Shown here in pieces: positions 53,781-62,336 of a stretch of DNA of 64,000 nt. A program made the translations under genes and the position numbers. The stretch comes from Paludibacteraceae bacterium (GTDB lineage: Bacteria; Bacteroidota; Bacteroidia; Bacteroidales; Paludibacteraceae). Each line of letters begins with the position of its first letter. Position 1 is the first letter of the stretch. Under the pieces are notes generated by a model. It was not told the DNA's origin and searched no databases. It saw only the letters and a program-made list of their open reading frames with translations. The stretch lies in assembly GCA_017439235.1 (NCBI GenBank), contig JAFSJN010000016.1, forward strand, positions 1-64,000, given 5' to 3'.

Positions 53781-54974
53781 ATGTCCATACTTAACACACA
53801 CGAGTTCACCCCTTATGTACCCGCAGTTTTGCGGAAAAATTCTCATGGGTATGTAATTGAATACTACTTTTACAATCATCTTTCTGGTGAGCAGGAGCGT
53901 CGTACAATTAAACTTAATCGTATTCGTGCTCGCTATGCAAGTATGCGTGATTTCAAAGAGTATGTTAATATTGTAATCTGCAAATTGAATCTTAAATTAG
54001 CTGGTGGCTGGTCGCCCATTGGCTCTACGAATACACGTGAATTTGTGCCGATGACACAAATCTTAGAACAATACATAAAAGAGAAACAATCTGAATTAGC
54101 AAAAAATACGATGTTCGCTTATCGCAGTTTTTGTGACCGTCTAAGCGCATGGATAGATGAAAAATACCCTATGTGTAATTGCTCTTTGTTTACAAAGGTT
54201 CTTGCTATCAACTTCATGGAACATATTTGGAGTGGTGAGAGCGCTGTAAAAAACAAAACAAAGAAATGTACGCAAAAGGTAGAGCATGTTAGCGAACGGA
54301 CATATAATAATAATCTAAAACTCGGGCGTGCATTCTTTGCTTGGTGTATTGAGAAATGTTATGCCAAAGAAAATCCCTTTGATAGCATTAAGCCGAAACG
54401 TGAACGCAAGAAAATGCGTACCATCATTCCGAAAGATATTCGTCAAAAAATTGATGCTTACTTTGCGAGTAAGAATCCTGGGATGCGTATCGTATGCAGA
54501 CTTGTATATACATCATTATTACGTCCGGTGGAGGTAACTCGAGTGCAAGTCAAACAGATATTGTATGATCGAAGTTGTATATTTATGACACCTGACAAGA
54601 CAAAGAATGGAAATCAGCGTGTTGGACGTATGGATGAAGAATTGTCACAACTATTGCATGAGCATCTTGTTGGGGCTCAATCTACTGATTATATAGTTAG
54701 TAATAATTCCTGGACCTATGGTCGTTCCCCTAAAAACTCTCATGCATTTAGTATTGAATGGGATAAGATGCGAGGAGAACTTGGGTTGCCGCGAGAATAC
54801 CAATTGTATTCATTGCGAGATTCTGGTATTCATGATTTGTTACTAGAGGGCGTGGTGGATTTGGATGTTATGCATGCTGCTGGTCATAGTGATTTAAGTA
54901 TGACTACACGGTATGCTGATCATTTGGATGACGAACTCATAGCCCGAATAAATTCAAAAGCTGCGACATTTTAG
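53781..54974 (+). CDS. Phage tyrosine recombinase/integrase
   Basis: 397 residues. The N-terminal SAM-like DNA-binding part includes LEQYIKEKQSELAKNTMFAY; the catalytic part has box I Arg in SLLRPVEVTRV, the box II segment YSLRDSGIHDL (Arg present; the usual preceding His is Tyr), HAAGHSDLSMTTRY with the His and nucleophile Tyr. Phage integrase SAM-like and catalytic domains are in normal order and length. It should join phage and tRNA-Ala att sites. Confidence 0.9.
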   Translation: MSILNTHEFTPYVPAVLRKNSHGYVIEYYFYNHLSGEQERRTIKLNRIRARYASMRDFKEYVNIVICKLNLKLAGGWSPIGSTNTREFVPMTQILEQYIKEKQSELAKNTMFAYRSFCDRLSAWIDEKYPMCNCSLFTKVLAINFMEHIWSGESAVKNKTKKCTQKVEHVSERTYNNNLKLGRAFFAWCIEKCYAKENPFDSIKPKRERKKMRTIIPKDIRQKIDAYFASKNPGMRIVCRLVYTSLLRPVEVTRVQVKQILYDRSCIFMTPDKTKNGNQRVGRMDEELSQLLHEHLVGAQSTDYIVSNNSWTYGRSPKNSHAFSIEWDKMRGELGLPREYQLYSLRDSGIHDLLLEGVVDLDVMHAAGHSDLSMTTRYADHLDDELIARINSKAATF

Positions 54975-55000
54975 ATGATTGTGTCATATACTCGATAGAA

Positions 55001-55615
55001 TTACATGGTGAAGTAATATACGGTTCCTGCCAGGTGTGCGCGTGCGATCGCGTCGATACCCATATACGAAAGCATGTATCTGCAGTCTTCTATATTATTA
55101 AAAAAGAAGTTTTCGGTAAGGACCGCAGGGCATGCTGCCTTTTTTAATACCGTGAAATCTTTTTCCTTATCCTGATCTCCTTCGCTCTTATCCGTGCGGA
55201 ACTTCGTATCTGAAGGGAAAAACTTGCGTGCAGCGTTGTATAGGCACTCAGCCAGCTTGTCGCTGTTGGTTTTGCCCACGGTGGTCCATGCCTCCCATCC
55301 TCGAGCATTCATCCATACCTCACTATCCTTTCCAAATGCATTTCCATGGATGGATATCAGCACACATTTCTCACCCGGATTGCTCCTTATATAACTATTC
55401 GCGCGCGTTGCGCGTGTGCTAAGTGAGATATCTTCATCCTCCGGGACCAGGATCACCGGCTTGATATCATACTGCGGTGCCAGTTCTACGATACGCTGCG
55501 CCACTCTACGCGTAAATTTCCACTCAAAAAGTCTTGATCGGCCATCCTCTAATAATGGCGATCGTTTGCCCGGAGTATCGCTTCCGTGGCCATTGTCGAT
55601 AAGCAATGTGTACAT
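55001..55615 (-). CDS. N-acetylmuramoyl-L-alanine amidase (phage lysin)
   Basis: 204 residues of the Amidase_3 zinc fold. DNGHGSDTPGK carries the first zinc His, WKFTRRVAQRI the Glu, LISIHGNAFGK the second His, and LTENFFFNN the catalytic Glu. It cuts the amide between MurNAc and the stem peptide during lysis. The frame extends to ATG 55687, overlapping the upstream stop, but the added codons lie in a perfect hairpin (55648-55673), so I start at 55615. No signal peptide is seen. Confidence 0.85.
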   Translation of the reverse strand: MYTLLIDNGHGSDTPGKRSPLLEDGRSRLFEWKFTRRVAQRIVELAPQYDIKPVILVPEDEDISLSTRATRANSYIRSNPGEKCVLISIHGNAFGKDSEVWMNARGWEAWTTVGKTNSDKLAECLYNAARKFFPSDTKFRTDKSEGDQDKEKDFTVLKKAACPAVLTENFFFNNIEDCRYMLSYMGIDAIARAHLAGTVYYFTM

Positions 55616-55647
55616 CTTTGTTGTTGTATGGTTAGTAATTGTAGTAA

Positions 55648-55673
55648 GTATGCGCGTAATCAGACGCGCATAC
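55648..55673. terminator. Perfect 10-bp hairpin before lysin gene
   Basis: GTATGCGCGT (55648-55657) and ACGCGCATAC (55664-55673) form a stem around AATCAG. No T run follows on either strand, so it may be an RNA processing or stability signal rather than a terminator. Confidence 0.35.
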
Positions 55674-55683
55674 CTGGATTGAA

Positions 55684-56049
55684 TCATACCTTGTTGTACC
55701 TATTGGGCGGTAAATTAGGCTGTCCGCTCCATCCGGTACTCAGATTGGATATGATTCGTTGCGACCGGGTACATAATCGGAATACAGGCATCTCGATCTT
55801 GTACACTTGCTCCTGGATCTCCATCGGCATAGCCTGATAGAAGTAATCGGAGCTGATAACTGGAGCGGCCGTCTCGATAACGTCTGCAGACACTACGTAA
55901 ACGAAATCCACTACCACCGGTTGTACCTCTGTCTGCACATACTGCACACTCGAGATACTTTGCTGTGCGGCTCCTACGTCGTACGCTGGAGCTGCATCCA
56001 TAGCGGCGAACATAAGGAGTCCGATCGCTAAGAAAAGAAATCGCTTCAT
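55684..56049 (-). CDS. Small exported prophage protein
   Basis: 121 residues with a signal peptide (MKRFLFLAIGLLMFAAMDAA). The rest is short, Gln/Val-rich, then Arg/Asn-rich at the end. It lies between lysin and the next membrane-anchored protein, a common place for lysis accessory proteins. No family recognised. Confidence 0.6.
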   Translation of the reverse strand: MKRFLFLAIGLLMFAAMDAAPAYDVGAAQQSISSVQYVQTEVQPVVVDFVYVVSADVIETAAPVISSDYFYQAMPMEIQEQVYKIEMPVFRLCTRSQRIISNLSTGWSGQPNLPPNRYNKV

Positions 56050-56107
56050 CTTACCAATGATTTGAATGATAACTATTGCTACAACTTAAGCCATGTAGCT
56101 ATTGGCT

Positions 56108-56692
56108 TTACCAATGATATCCCCATCCATAAACGATATGTACGCCTATCTCCGGAGCTGCATTAACAACTGTACCGGAACCATACGGATTGCCTACGAA
56201 TGATACTCCATAGCCAGCGCCGAGTCCAATTCCAAAGAACTGCCCCCATCCCTTTTTCTTCACGATCGTCCGAGGCTGTATATTGAATTGGTACTGCAGA
56301 TCCACGCTGTCTATCTTGGCATCGTATCCGGAGAACTGCACACCCAGTTCGATCCGGCTGCTATCCGTCTGGAAGGTGTCCCGGTACTCATAGCACATAA
56401 TCGGTATCTCTACCGGAATGCTGTCAGTCACTCTGCCGTCACATACGGAATCTGTGCTATCGCAAGGCGCTTCCGGCTTTGGAAACCATAACGTATCATG
56501 CTTGATCATATACTTAGGCTTGGTGTGATCTGCGATATTTGCAGGATCGTTCGCCTTGATAGTATCGCGTATGATAATCGGATCCGGAGCTTCCGGTGTT
56601 TTGATTGTGCAACTCCGGAGGCCGGCGCCGATGAGAGCACCTGCTATGAAGCTGGCTGATAATATTACAATATGTTCTTTTCCTAACTTCAT
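56108..56692 (-). CDS. Membrane-anchored prophage protein, DUF6808-like
   Basis: 194 residues. One N-terminal helix (about 8-24) is followed by a Pro/Asp-rich linker with repeated 'DTI/DTLW' strands and a glycine-rich C-terminus (FFGIGLGAGYGVSFVGNPYG). The overall shape matches DUF6808-type proteins of Bacteroides phages placed beside the lysin, for which a spanin-like or holin-associated role is plausible but unproven. Confidence 0.55.
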   Translation of the reverse strand: MKLGKEHIVILSASFIAGALIGAGLRSCTIKTPEAPDPIIIRDTIKANDPANIADHTKPKYMIKHDTLWFPKPEAPCDSTDSVCDGRVTDSIPVEIPIMCYEYRDTFQTDSSRIELGVQFSGYDAKIDSVDLQYQFNIQPRTIVKKKGWGQFFGIGLGAGYGVSFVGNPYGSGTVVNAAPEIGVHIVYGWGYHW

Positions 56693-56764
56693 AAATATAT
56701 ACTATCTGCGCAACCAATCTGGGCCGCTATGACTTGCGGTTGTTCTATAGTTTCAATACGGTGT

Positions 56765-56884
56765 TTAATAATTCGTTGATTCTTGTTGGCTTAACTCGAC
56801 TCCAGACTGTGCTGTGACATATTCCTCGTGAAACTGACGAAGATTGTCGATAGTCTTTAGGTTATGATATAGTTTAAGTGCCAT
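56765..56884 (-). CDS. 39-codon prophage microORF
   Basis: ATG 56884 lies 2 bases after the stop of the glycosyltransferase gene. The frame reads MALKLYHNLKTIDNLRQFHE and ends ESTNY. The tight spacing and mixed composition favour a real gene. No family recognised. The 72 bases between it and the next gene hold nothing clear. Confidence 0.4.
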   Translation of the reverse strand: MALKLYHNLKTIDNLRQFHEEYVTAQSGVELSQQESTNY

Positions 56885-56886
56885 AG

Positions 56887-57774
56887 CTATTTAGAATAAT
56901 ACTGTTTAAGGTCTGCGTTGCGTTGAATTATCTCAGCAAATGTACGTTTAGGAACATGATACTTGTGCATCATCTGTGCGATGATAGCATTCTTTTCATG
57001 CTCTTTGTAGTCAGTCCATGCAAACCACTCATGCAACTTACGATGTCCATAAGTCATATCGCCACGGATGATAATCTTTTTGAACCATGACTCAAAGGAG
57101 CGCATATAGAAGTGCTTGATGTGAGGTATTGTGTACAATTTATCGTACGGCACAAACTGCTCAATGCGTTGATACTTTTTTATCTCTTCAAGAGTGTGGC
57201 CGAATATGTCTACTCCATTCTTATCCGCGAAGTGTACATTTATAATGTTCTTGCAGATATGGGTGTTGACAATAGACTTCAACTTCCATGTAATTTCTAC
57301 GTTGTACTCAAACTTCAAATAGTGGTGATAGTTCTTCTGTTCCAGATAATTTTCACAGGAATCATAGATGTCTTCCGTACGCAAAATATCCCAATATAGA
57401 TATATAGCAGAATCGTGGCAAAATTTAGCCAGAAAAGTGTGCAATGTTGTGTGGGCCGGTAGCACCATATACTCGTCATCGTCAAAAAACGCAATCCAGT
57501 CATAGTCTTTGCGATGCTGCTCCAAGAACCAAGTATACAATTTATTCTGCCGCACACATGTGTCAGTTTTTCCATCGTAGTACCTATCTGGAAGTATTGG
57601 CAACGGTGCAAGTTCCACTCTCTTTCCAAACTGCTCCACGAATGGTAGATGAGAATACGAACCCTTGTCCTCAAAGAGATATACCTTATCGAACCCTATC
57701 GTGTCAAGATAGTGTCGGCAATAGGAGTCAATACACTCCGCATTCTTTACCGCTAAACAAACTGCAGTCTTCAT
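56887..57774 (-). CDS. Prophage-borne glycosyltransferase (GT2/GT92-like)
   Basis: 295 residues. It starts MKTAVCLAVKNAECIDSYC, then has VYLFEDKGSYSHLPF and the nucleotide-sugar/metal motif DWIAFFDDDEYMVLP (DxD type). The C-terminal part with HIKHFYMRSFESWFKK is usual for GT92/Glyco_tranf_2_4 proteins. It overlaps the gene before it (ATGA), inside the tail gene run, so it is expressed with structural genes. It may decorate the tail fibre or alter the host surface. ATG 57774 is preferred to 57804 because of the overlap. Confidence 0.75.
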   Translation of the reverse strand: MKTAVCLAVKNAECIDSYCRHYLDTIGFDKVYLFEDKGSYSHLPFVEQFGKRVELAPLPILPDRYYDGKTDTCVRQNKLYTWFLEQHRKDYDWIAFFDDDEYMVLPAHTTLHTFLAKFCHDSAIYLYWDILRTEDIYDSCENYLEQKNYHHYLKFEYNVEITWKLKSIVNTHICKNIINVHFADKNGVDIFGHTLEEIKKYQRIEQFVPYDKLYTIPHIKHFYMRSFESWFKKIIIRGDMTYGHRKLHEWFAWTDYKEHEKNAIIAQMMHKYHVPKRTFAEIIQRNADLKQYYSK

Positions 57775-58202
57775 GAGGCAAGGCTTTGTGATGTCGCTAT
57801 CCAACTATTAGAACCTGCACTCTTTGTCGCAATACCTATCGTGTATCCCTCGATATTGAATTGACACGTAAAGGTTGTAGAACCATTTGTCACACTCTTG
57901 CAAATCATATACGATGCCGTAGGAACGCCTGCGATGATAAGTGTTACAAACGCTGGAGCAGCGTTGGGCATTTCTGCATAGTATTTATCTGCGGGGATGT
58001 AAATCTCATCACCCTCGTAGGTGGTTATTTGCTGCAGTTCATTGGATGCCTCCGATATGTTTGCAGCGCTGATAACCTCTAACTCAACGGGATAATTTAG
58101 AAAGCTTTCATGACGCTCTATTCTTTCTAATCTCGGACAAAAAAAGTCCCTAATAGCAGCTAACACGGCCGCAAAACCAGTTGGTTGTGATTTTTTACTC
58201 AT
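57771..58202 (-). CDS. Prophage protein of unknown function, tail-associated
   Basis: 143 residues. The N-terminal helix FAAVLAAIRDFFCPRLERIERHE is followed by a beta-rich domain rich in Ser, Thr and Ala (YEGDEIYIPADKYYAE; ATKSAGSNSWIATSQ). It sits between the fibre and the glycosyltransferase, which makes it a candidate fibre tip or fibre accessory. No family recognised. Confidence 0.5.
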   Translation of the reverse strand: MSKKSQPTGFAAVLAAIRDFFCPRLERIERHESFLNYPVELEVISAANISEASNELQQITTYEGDEIYIPADKYYAEMPNAAPAFVTLIIAGVPTASYMICKSVTNGSTTFTCQFNIEGYTIGIATKSAGSNSWIATSQSLAS

Positions 58203-58203
58203 A

Positions 58204-59256
58204 TTATTCGTTATTTAAAATTGCTAATGCTTCTGCATATGTTATATCACCTGCCATTGCTGATTCTATATCAGAAATGCGAGATGCCAAATTTCCCAAA
58301 ACGGTTTGTAAGGATTCTGACGTCGAAATATTAAGACTAGATCCGACATAACCTCCAATGCCATCTAAATACACTTGAGTGAAATGACCGGATTGATCGC
58401 TATCGATATAGATTGCCTGGTTTAATTCAATCTCCGACCCGTTTATTACAACGTTATCACCAATGGACACTTGACCTCCATCATCGCTTTGTAATACTAC
58501 ATCTCCTCCATGGGCCTTAAGAAATACATGGCCATCTGTGGTTACGACAATAGCATCTGCACGATTATTTGTCGAAGAGCCCATTCCAACTTGAAAGATG
58601 ACCTTGCCGGTATGGTCTATAGTGGCATTTTTGCCGCAAACATGATGTGCTGTGTTGGGCGCGACATTGTTCAATCCCTCGGCATGGCTATAGTTCCCGC
58701 TTGCGGTGGTACTTTCACCTTCAGAATGGCTATATCGTCCACTGGCGGTTGTCTCGTCCCCTTCTGCATGCGCTCCATTATTAGTTGCGCTTGTTCCCCA
58801 ACCCTCTGCATGAGCTTGAGCCGCAGTTGCAGAGGTCTGGTTCCCCTCTGCATGAGATTGGTTCCCGGATGCAGTTGAGGCATATCCTTCCGCATGTGCA
58901 TTTGCGCCAGATGACACAGTACCATTGTTTTCCGCGTGCGAAGCATAGCCTGTTGCACTAGCCAATTCGCCTTCGGAGAAACTTTTTTTCTCTTCATCGT
59001 ACGTGAAGCCCGTTATCAAGTGTGTAAGATCAGTAGTTATTCTTTGAAGCGCCGAATAAATTGTCTTGTTCTGAACAGGATGAATGGAGGATTCAGATAA
59101 TTCGTTATCGACAATATCTAAATCGTGTTGTATTTGACTTAATAAGGTGCTATATCGTAACGACATGATATTGCCGTCTTGTCCAGAAGCGATGAGCAAC
59201 TTATCATTCTTCTCAGGAGCAATTTGTTCGGGATATTGTGAATCGAATTTTGCCAT
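58204..59256 (-). CDS. Tail fibre with YadA-head-like repeats
   Basis: 350 residues. After an N-terminal part with SSIHPVQNKTIYSALQRI (a phage fibre attachment motif), residues about 95-215 are repeats of the form SHAEGxxTxASGxx, the left-handed roll seen in YadA-type adhesin heads, usually trimeric. A beta segment follows, and a C-terminal coiled helix. Such a protein is the likely host-recognition fibre of the phage. Confidence 0.78.
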   Translation of the reverse strand: MAKFDSQYPEQIAPEKNDKLLIASGQDGNIMSLRYSTLLSQIQHDLDIVDNELSESSIHPVQNKTIYSALQRITTDLTHLITGFTYDEEKKSFSEGELASATGYASHAENNGTVSSGANAHAEGYASTASGNQSHAEGNQTSATAAQAHAEGWGTSATNNGAHAEGDETTASGRYSHSEGESTTASGNYSHAEGLNNVAPNTAHHVCGKNATIDHTGKVIFQVGMGSSTNNRADAIVVTTDGHVFLKAHGGDVVLQSDDGGQVSIGDNVVINGSEIELNQAIYIDSDQSGHFTQVYLDGIGGYVGSSLNISTSESLQTVLGNLASRISDIESAMAGDITYAEALAILNNE

Positions 59257-59257
59257 A

Positions 59258-60478
59258 TTAATATATAGTATCTGAATTATTATCTACAATTACATTGCCT
59301 CTATTATCTTGCAGTAGTTGTGAACTGTTTTCCTGTATGGGGATAATTTCACGGTTAGGCTTAAAATATTTAGTTTGTTCAAGAACCTCTATTGTTAATT
59401 CGAAAGACTTTGGCTCACGCTGATGAACGGCTCTCTTCATATCTGCGGTTACATTTACGGGAATCCATTCTCCGTTGTTTAGCATCTCTACTTCATCGCT
59501 GATTATCATGTCCAATAATGCTAATGTTCTTGCCGGAGTCAGATAGCCAGTGTGCAGCATATATTTGGACGTTATCATGCCACGCATTTTCTTTCGTGAT
59601 ACGCTTTTGAGATTAGATTCGGTGATATATAGTTCCGAAGTATCTATTTCTGATATATCTTGCAATTCACCTGTGAATAATAACGCATCAGGTGCACCCA
59701 TACTATTCGTCCACCTTAGGATATGTAATTCATCCGTATCCGGATCATTTTGAACCGCGATGGCATACATACGTGATTCGGGCTTAGGATTAGCCTCGTC
59801 TCCCGGAGTTAAATGTATATAGATAGAATTAGCAGTCGTTATATCATAGGGATGAGTAGCGTCCCCCTCATAATAATGAATGGCAAGTAAATGTTCAAAA
59901 CTATTTCCGGAATAGATTAAACCGGCATAATCATGATTGGTTGCATTTCCATTATCTGTAGTAATGGCCATGCTATCGTATACGAACGGATATAGAACGT
60001 ATATGTATTCCATGGCTAAAAGCTCAGAGCGGTAGAAATGTAGTGCACCATTGTCATTGCCTCGAGCTGTTAAGAAAGGATGATGCGTAGCAGGTAACTC
60101 AGCTGCCATATTCAATCCGCCTGCAGTTCCAAAGAAGCATATGTGGGCGAGGTCACTTACTTCTACACCATCTATTTCAGTTAATTGGATAGTTGCATGA
60201 CCATATATTGCTTCATCAACCCATAACCGCTTCGTAAATGTTGCAACAATATCGGCCACATCTACTTCTGCTGTATCACCTTCAGACGTCCGTATCGGAC
60301 ATACTGCAATTGTGATACTTTGATGCGCCTGCTCGGAATCTTCGGTTGTGTAACCAATACTAAAAGAGAGTATCATTGACGAAACAGACTCTTCTGGAGA
60401 CGATTCGATGATTCCATAGCGTACGCCATCGGTAATGAAGCAATAACTATTCGGTCTTATGTAGATACTTTTACTCAT
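59258..60478 (-). CDS. Prophage baseplate/tail protein, unrecognised
   Basis: 406 residues, mainly beta structure, with a polar, Asn-rich C-terminus (DNRGNVIVDNNSDTIY). It lies between the fibre gene and a larger tail protein and is of the size of a distal tail or fibre-connector protein. Its ATG is 18 bases after a promoter -7 element (60496-60504), so it begins a separate transcript. The name is by position only. Confidence 0.5.
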   Translation of the reverse strand: MSKSIYIRPNSYCFITDGVRYGIIESSPEESVSSMILSFSIGYTTEDSEQAHQSITIAVCPIRTSEGDTAEVDVADIVATFTKRLWVDEAIYGHATIQLTEIDGVEVSDLAHICFFGTAGGLNMAAELPATHHPFLTARGNDNGALHFYRSELLAMEYIYVLYPFVYDSMAITTDNGNATNHDYAGLIYSGNSFEHLLAIHYYEGDATHPYDITTANSIYIHLTPGDEANPKPESRMYAIAVQNDPDTDELHILRWTNSMGAPDALLFTGELQDISEIDTSELYITESNLKSVSRKKMRGMITSKYMLHTGYLTPARTLALLDMIISDEVEMLNNGEWIPVNVTADMKRAVHQREPKSFELTIEVLEQTKYFKPNREIIPIQENSSQLLQDNRGNVIVDNNSDTIY

Positions 60479-60495
60479 GCGTTCCTAATTTCGCT

Positions 60496-60527
60496 GCAAA
60501 GGTACTGCTAATTTTTGATATACCAAA
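60496..60527 (-). promoter_or_regulatory. Internal promoter in prophage tail genes
   Basis: On the minus strand TTTG (60524-60527), 19 bases, TACCTTTGC (60496-60504), an exact host-type promoter. It would drive the fibre, glycosyltransferase and lysin genes. Confidence 0.7.
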
Positions 60528-60539
60528 AGACACACTTTT

Positions 60540-62336
60540 TTAGGTTAATCTAGGGGCTATCATTTCCATTGTGACATGTACAGAAGTATTATGTTGTAAC
60601 TCATAGCGCAGTTTGCATGGCCAGCAGAGACGTCCTCTAATAACAATGGGTCTTATCCAGTCAAAATTACTTAGTTCTGCAAGGGGCATTGTTTGGGTGA
60701 TAGTGATTTTATCTGATTGTTTGGCGATGGCACAATATCCCCTAGTTAGTAATTCATGTAATCCTCTTTCTGTGTTTAACTTCATGTCATCGACATCAGT
60801 ATCGTAATCATCCGGATTGGGTTCTATTGTATACATGTTAAAATGGGATGATATAATTGGGGTGAAAACTTTTGCAGTAAACCCGGTTGATGGGTTTGTA
60901 TAGTGACCGGTTGTAAAGAAACGACTCTCTTCATAGATGGCAAAAGCAAGAGGGCATTTTTTGTTATCTTTCTTATTCTCGTCTAGGGATGGGTTGGAGG
61001 ATGTGCGTCGACAAGTTCCATCTAAAATTATTGCTTCTATGCCGGAGGAACCTGGCATATTATGTTCTACTTGATAGCCGTCTTTAACGGAATCCATATC
61101 TGTCCAATCTTCTTCCACCTTATCAAGATCGCTTATGTTATCAGCTGGATTATATTCTGGTTCACTATTAAATGATATTTGCGTATTTCTAAATGATTTG
61201 TATTGGTCAGTTGTGTATCTGTAAAGTTCCTTTTCTAAGAAGTGCATCTTAACGGTTCTATGATCCGGTTGTATGGAAAAAAAAACGCCAAATTGTGCCA
61301 TCACTGCTGTAATGAACTCTTTACACGAGCACTCAGGAACGATGGAACTATAAAATATCGCTCCTGGATAAATTGCATCCATAGTATTGTTTAATAGCAG
61401 CATTTTATGCCACATCTTTTCCATATAATGAGGTCCGTTGAGCCTATCATAGATACCGATATTATTAAAATCGTACTCAACAGATAAACCAACATATTCA
61501 AAAATGCTTTTGATTACTACATCTAATCGCAAGAAGGCTGTTATGTACAGATATTGATTGTTATTACGATAGCCGACAACGTTTCCGACAATGGATATTG
61601 AGCTGTCGGATGTATCATCTACAATTGGAACTCGTTTACCAAATAGCTCTGATGATGTATACCAATCTTGTTCGTTTCGTAAGCGAAACACTCCTGGTGT
61701 ATCCCTAAGCATACCATAAGGGAAAGCGACGTTTAATTGTTCATGGAGAATATCATTTGTACCAATATATCTGCGCACACAAGCTAATTCATTTAACCAA
61801 CCATCTTCAGTATATACGGGAGCAACTATGAAGTCATGCGTTTTAAGCCAATCTAACAGGTCATTCGATGTGTTGGGAATCATGTATTGATAGAGGCTGT
61901 TGACAACTTGTGATCTATACGTATTAACATTGGCACCAACAGGAGGAATCTCGCCAAAGTGCTTGCCGGCCATCGCTTGTGGTAGAGTTATTCCATCCAG
62001 TCTGGACCATATGTCGGATTCCATAAAATACATGGTCACTTCGGCCGATAGTTCCGAACAGCTGGAAATACTTATGATGGCGGTTTGTTGCCAACTACCA
62101 TGAGTGACAATAACAGGAATATCCGGGAAGGCACGAATTGATTCTTCTCCGCTGTCGTAGAAATCAATTCTATCTGGAAAATTAAGAGCACGTCGATTAT
62201 GGGCCGTTAGAGGCAAACTAAGTGGCAGCGAGGATGAATCCCCAATAGAGAATATTGGGCTGCTCATTTCGATACTTAATTTGGTGTCAATAGGCAAATC
62301 TAAATGTATACCCGAAGATTGGATTGTAATAGTCAT
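60540..62336 (-). CDS. Large prophage tail protein, unrecognised
   Basis: 598 residues. It begins MTITIQSSGIHLDLPID and then SIGDSSSLPLSLPLTAHNRR, a start seen in distal tail/hub proteins that wrap the tail end. Mixed alpha/beta, no membrane helix. Position after the tape measure (with ATGA overlap) is that of a distal tail or baseplate hub protein. The product name is inferred from order. Confidence 0.55.
   Translation of the reverse strand: MTITIQSSGIHLDLPIDTKLSIEMSSPIFSIGDSSSLPLSLPLTAHNRRALNFPDRIDFYDSGEESIRAFPDIPVIVTHGSWQQTAIISISSCSELSAEVTMYFMESDIWSRLDGITLPQAMAGKHFGEIPPVGANVNTYRSQVVNSLYQYMIPNTSNDLLDWLKTHDFIVAPVYTEDGWLNELACVRRYIGTNDILHEQLNVAFPYGMLRDTPGVFRLRNEQDWYTSSELFGKRVPIVDDTSDSSISIVGNVVGYRNNNQYLYITAFLRLDVVIKSIFEYVGLSVEYDFNNIGIYDRLNGPHYMEKMWHKMLLLNNTMDAIYPGAIFYSSIVPECSCKEFITAVMAQFGVFFSIQPDHRTVKMHFLEKELYRYTTDQYKSFRNTQISFNSEPEYNPADNISDLDKVEEDWTDMDSVKDGYQVEHNMPGSSGIEAIILDGTCRRTSSNPSLDENKKDNKKCPLAFAIYEESRFFTTGHYTNPSTGFTAKVFTPIISSHFNMYTIEPNPDDYDTDVDDMKLNTERGLHELLTRGYCAIAKQSDKITITQTMPLAELSNFDWIRPIVIRGRLCWPCKLRYELQHNTSVHVTMEMIAPRLT

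Noticed and set aside
55616-55687. Extended start of the lysin gene at 55687
   Set aside because: The overlap with the upstream stop makes it possible, but the extra 24 codons are built from a perfect hairpin and precede the normal amidase N-terminus.
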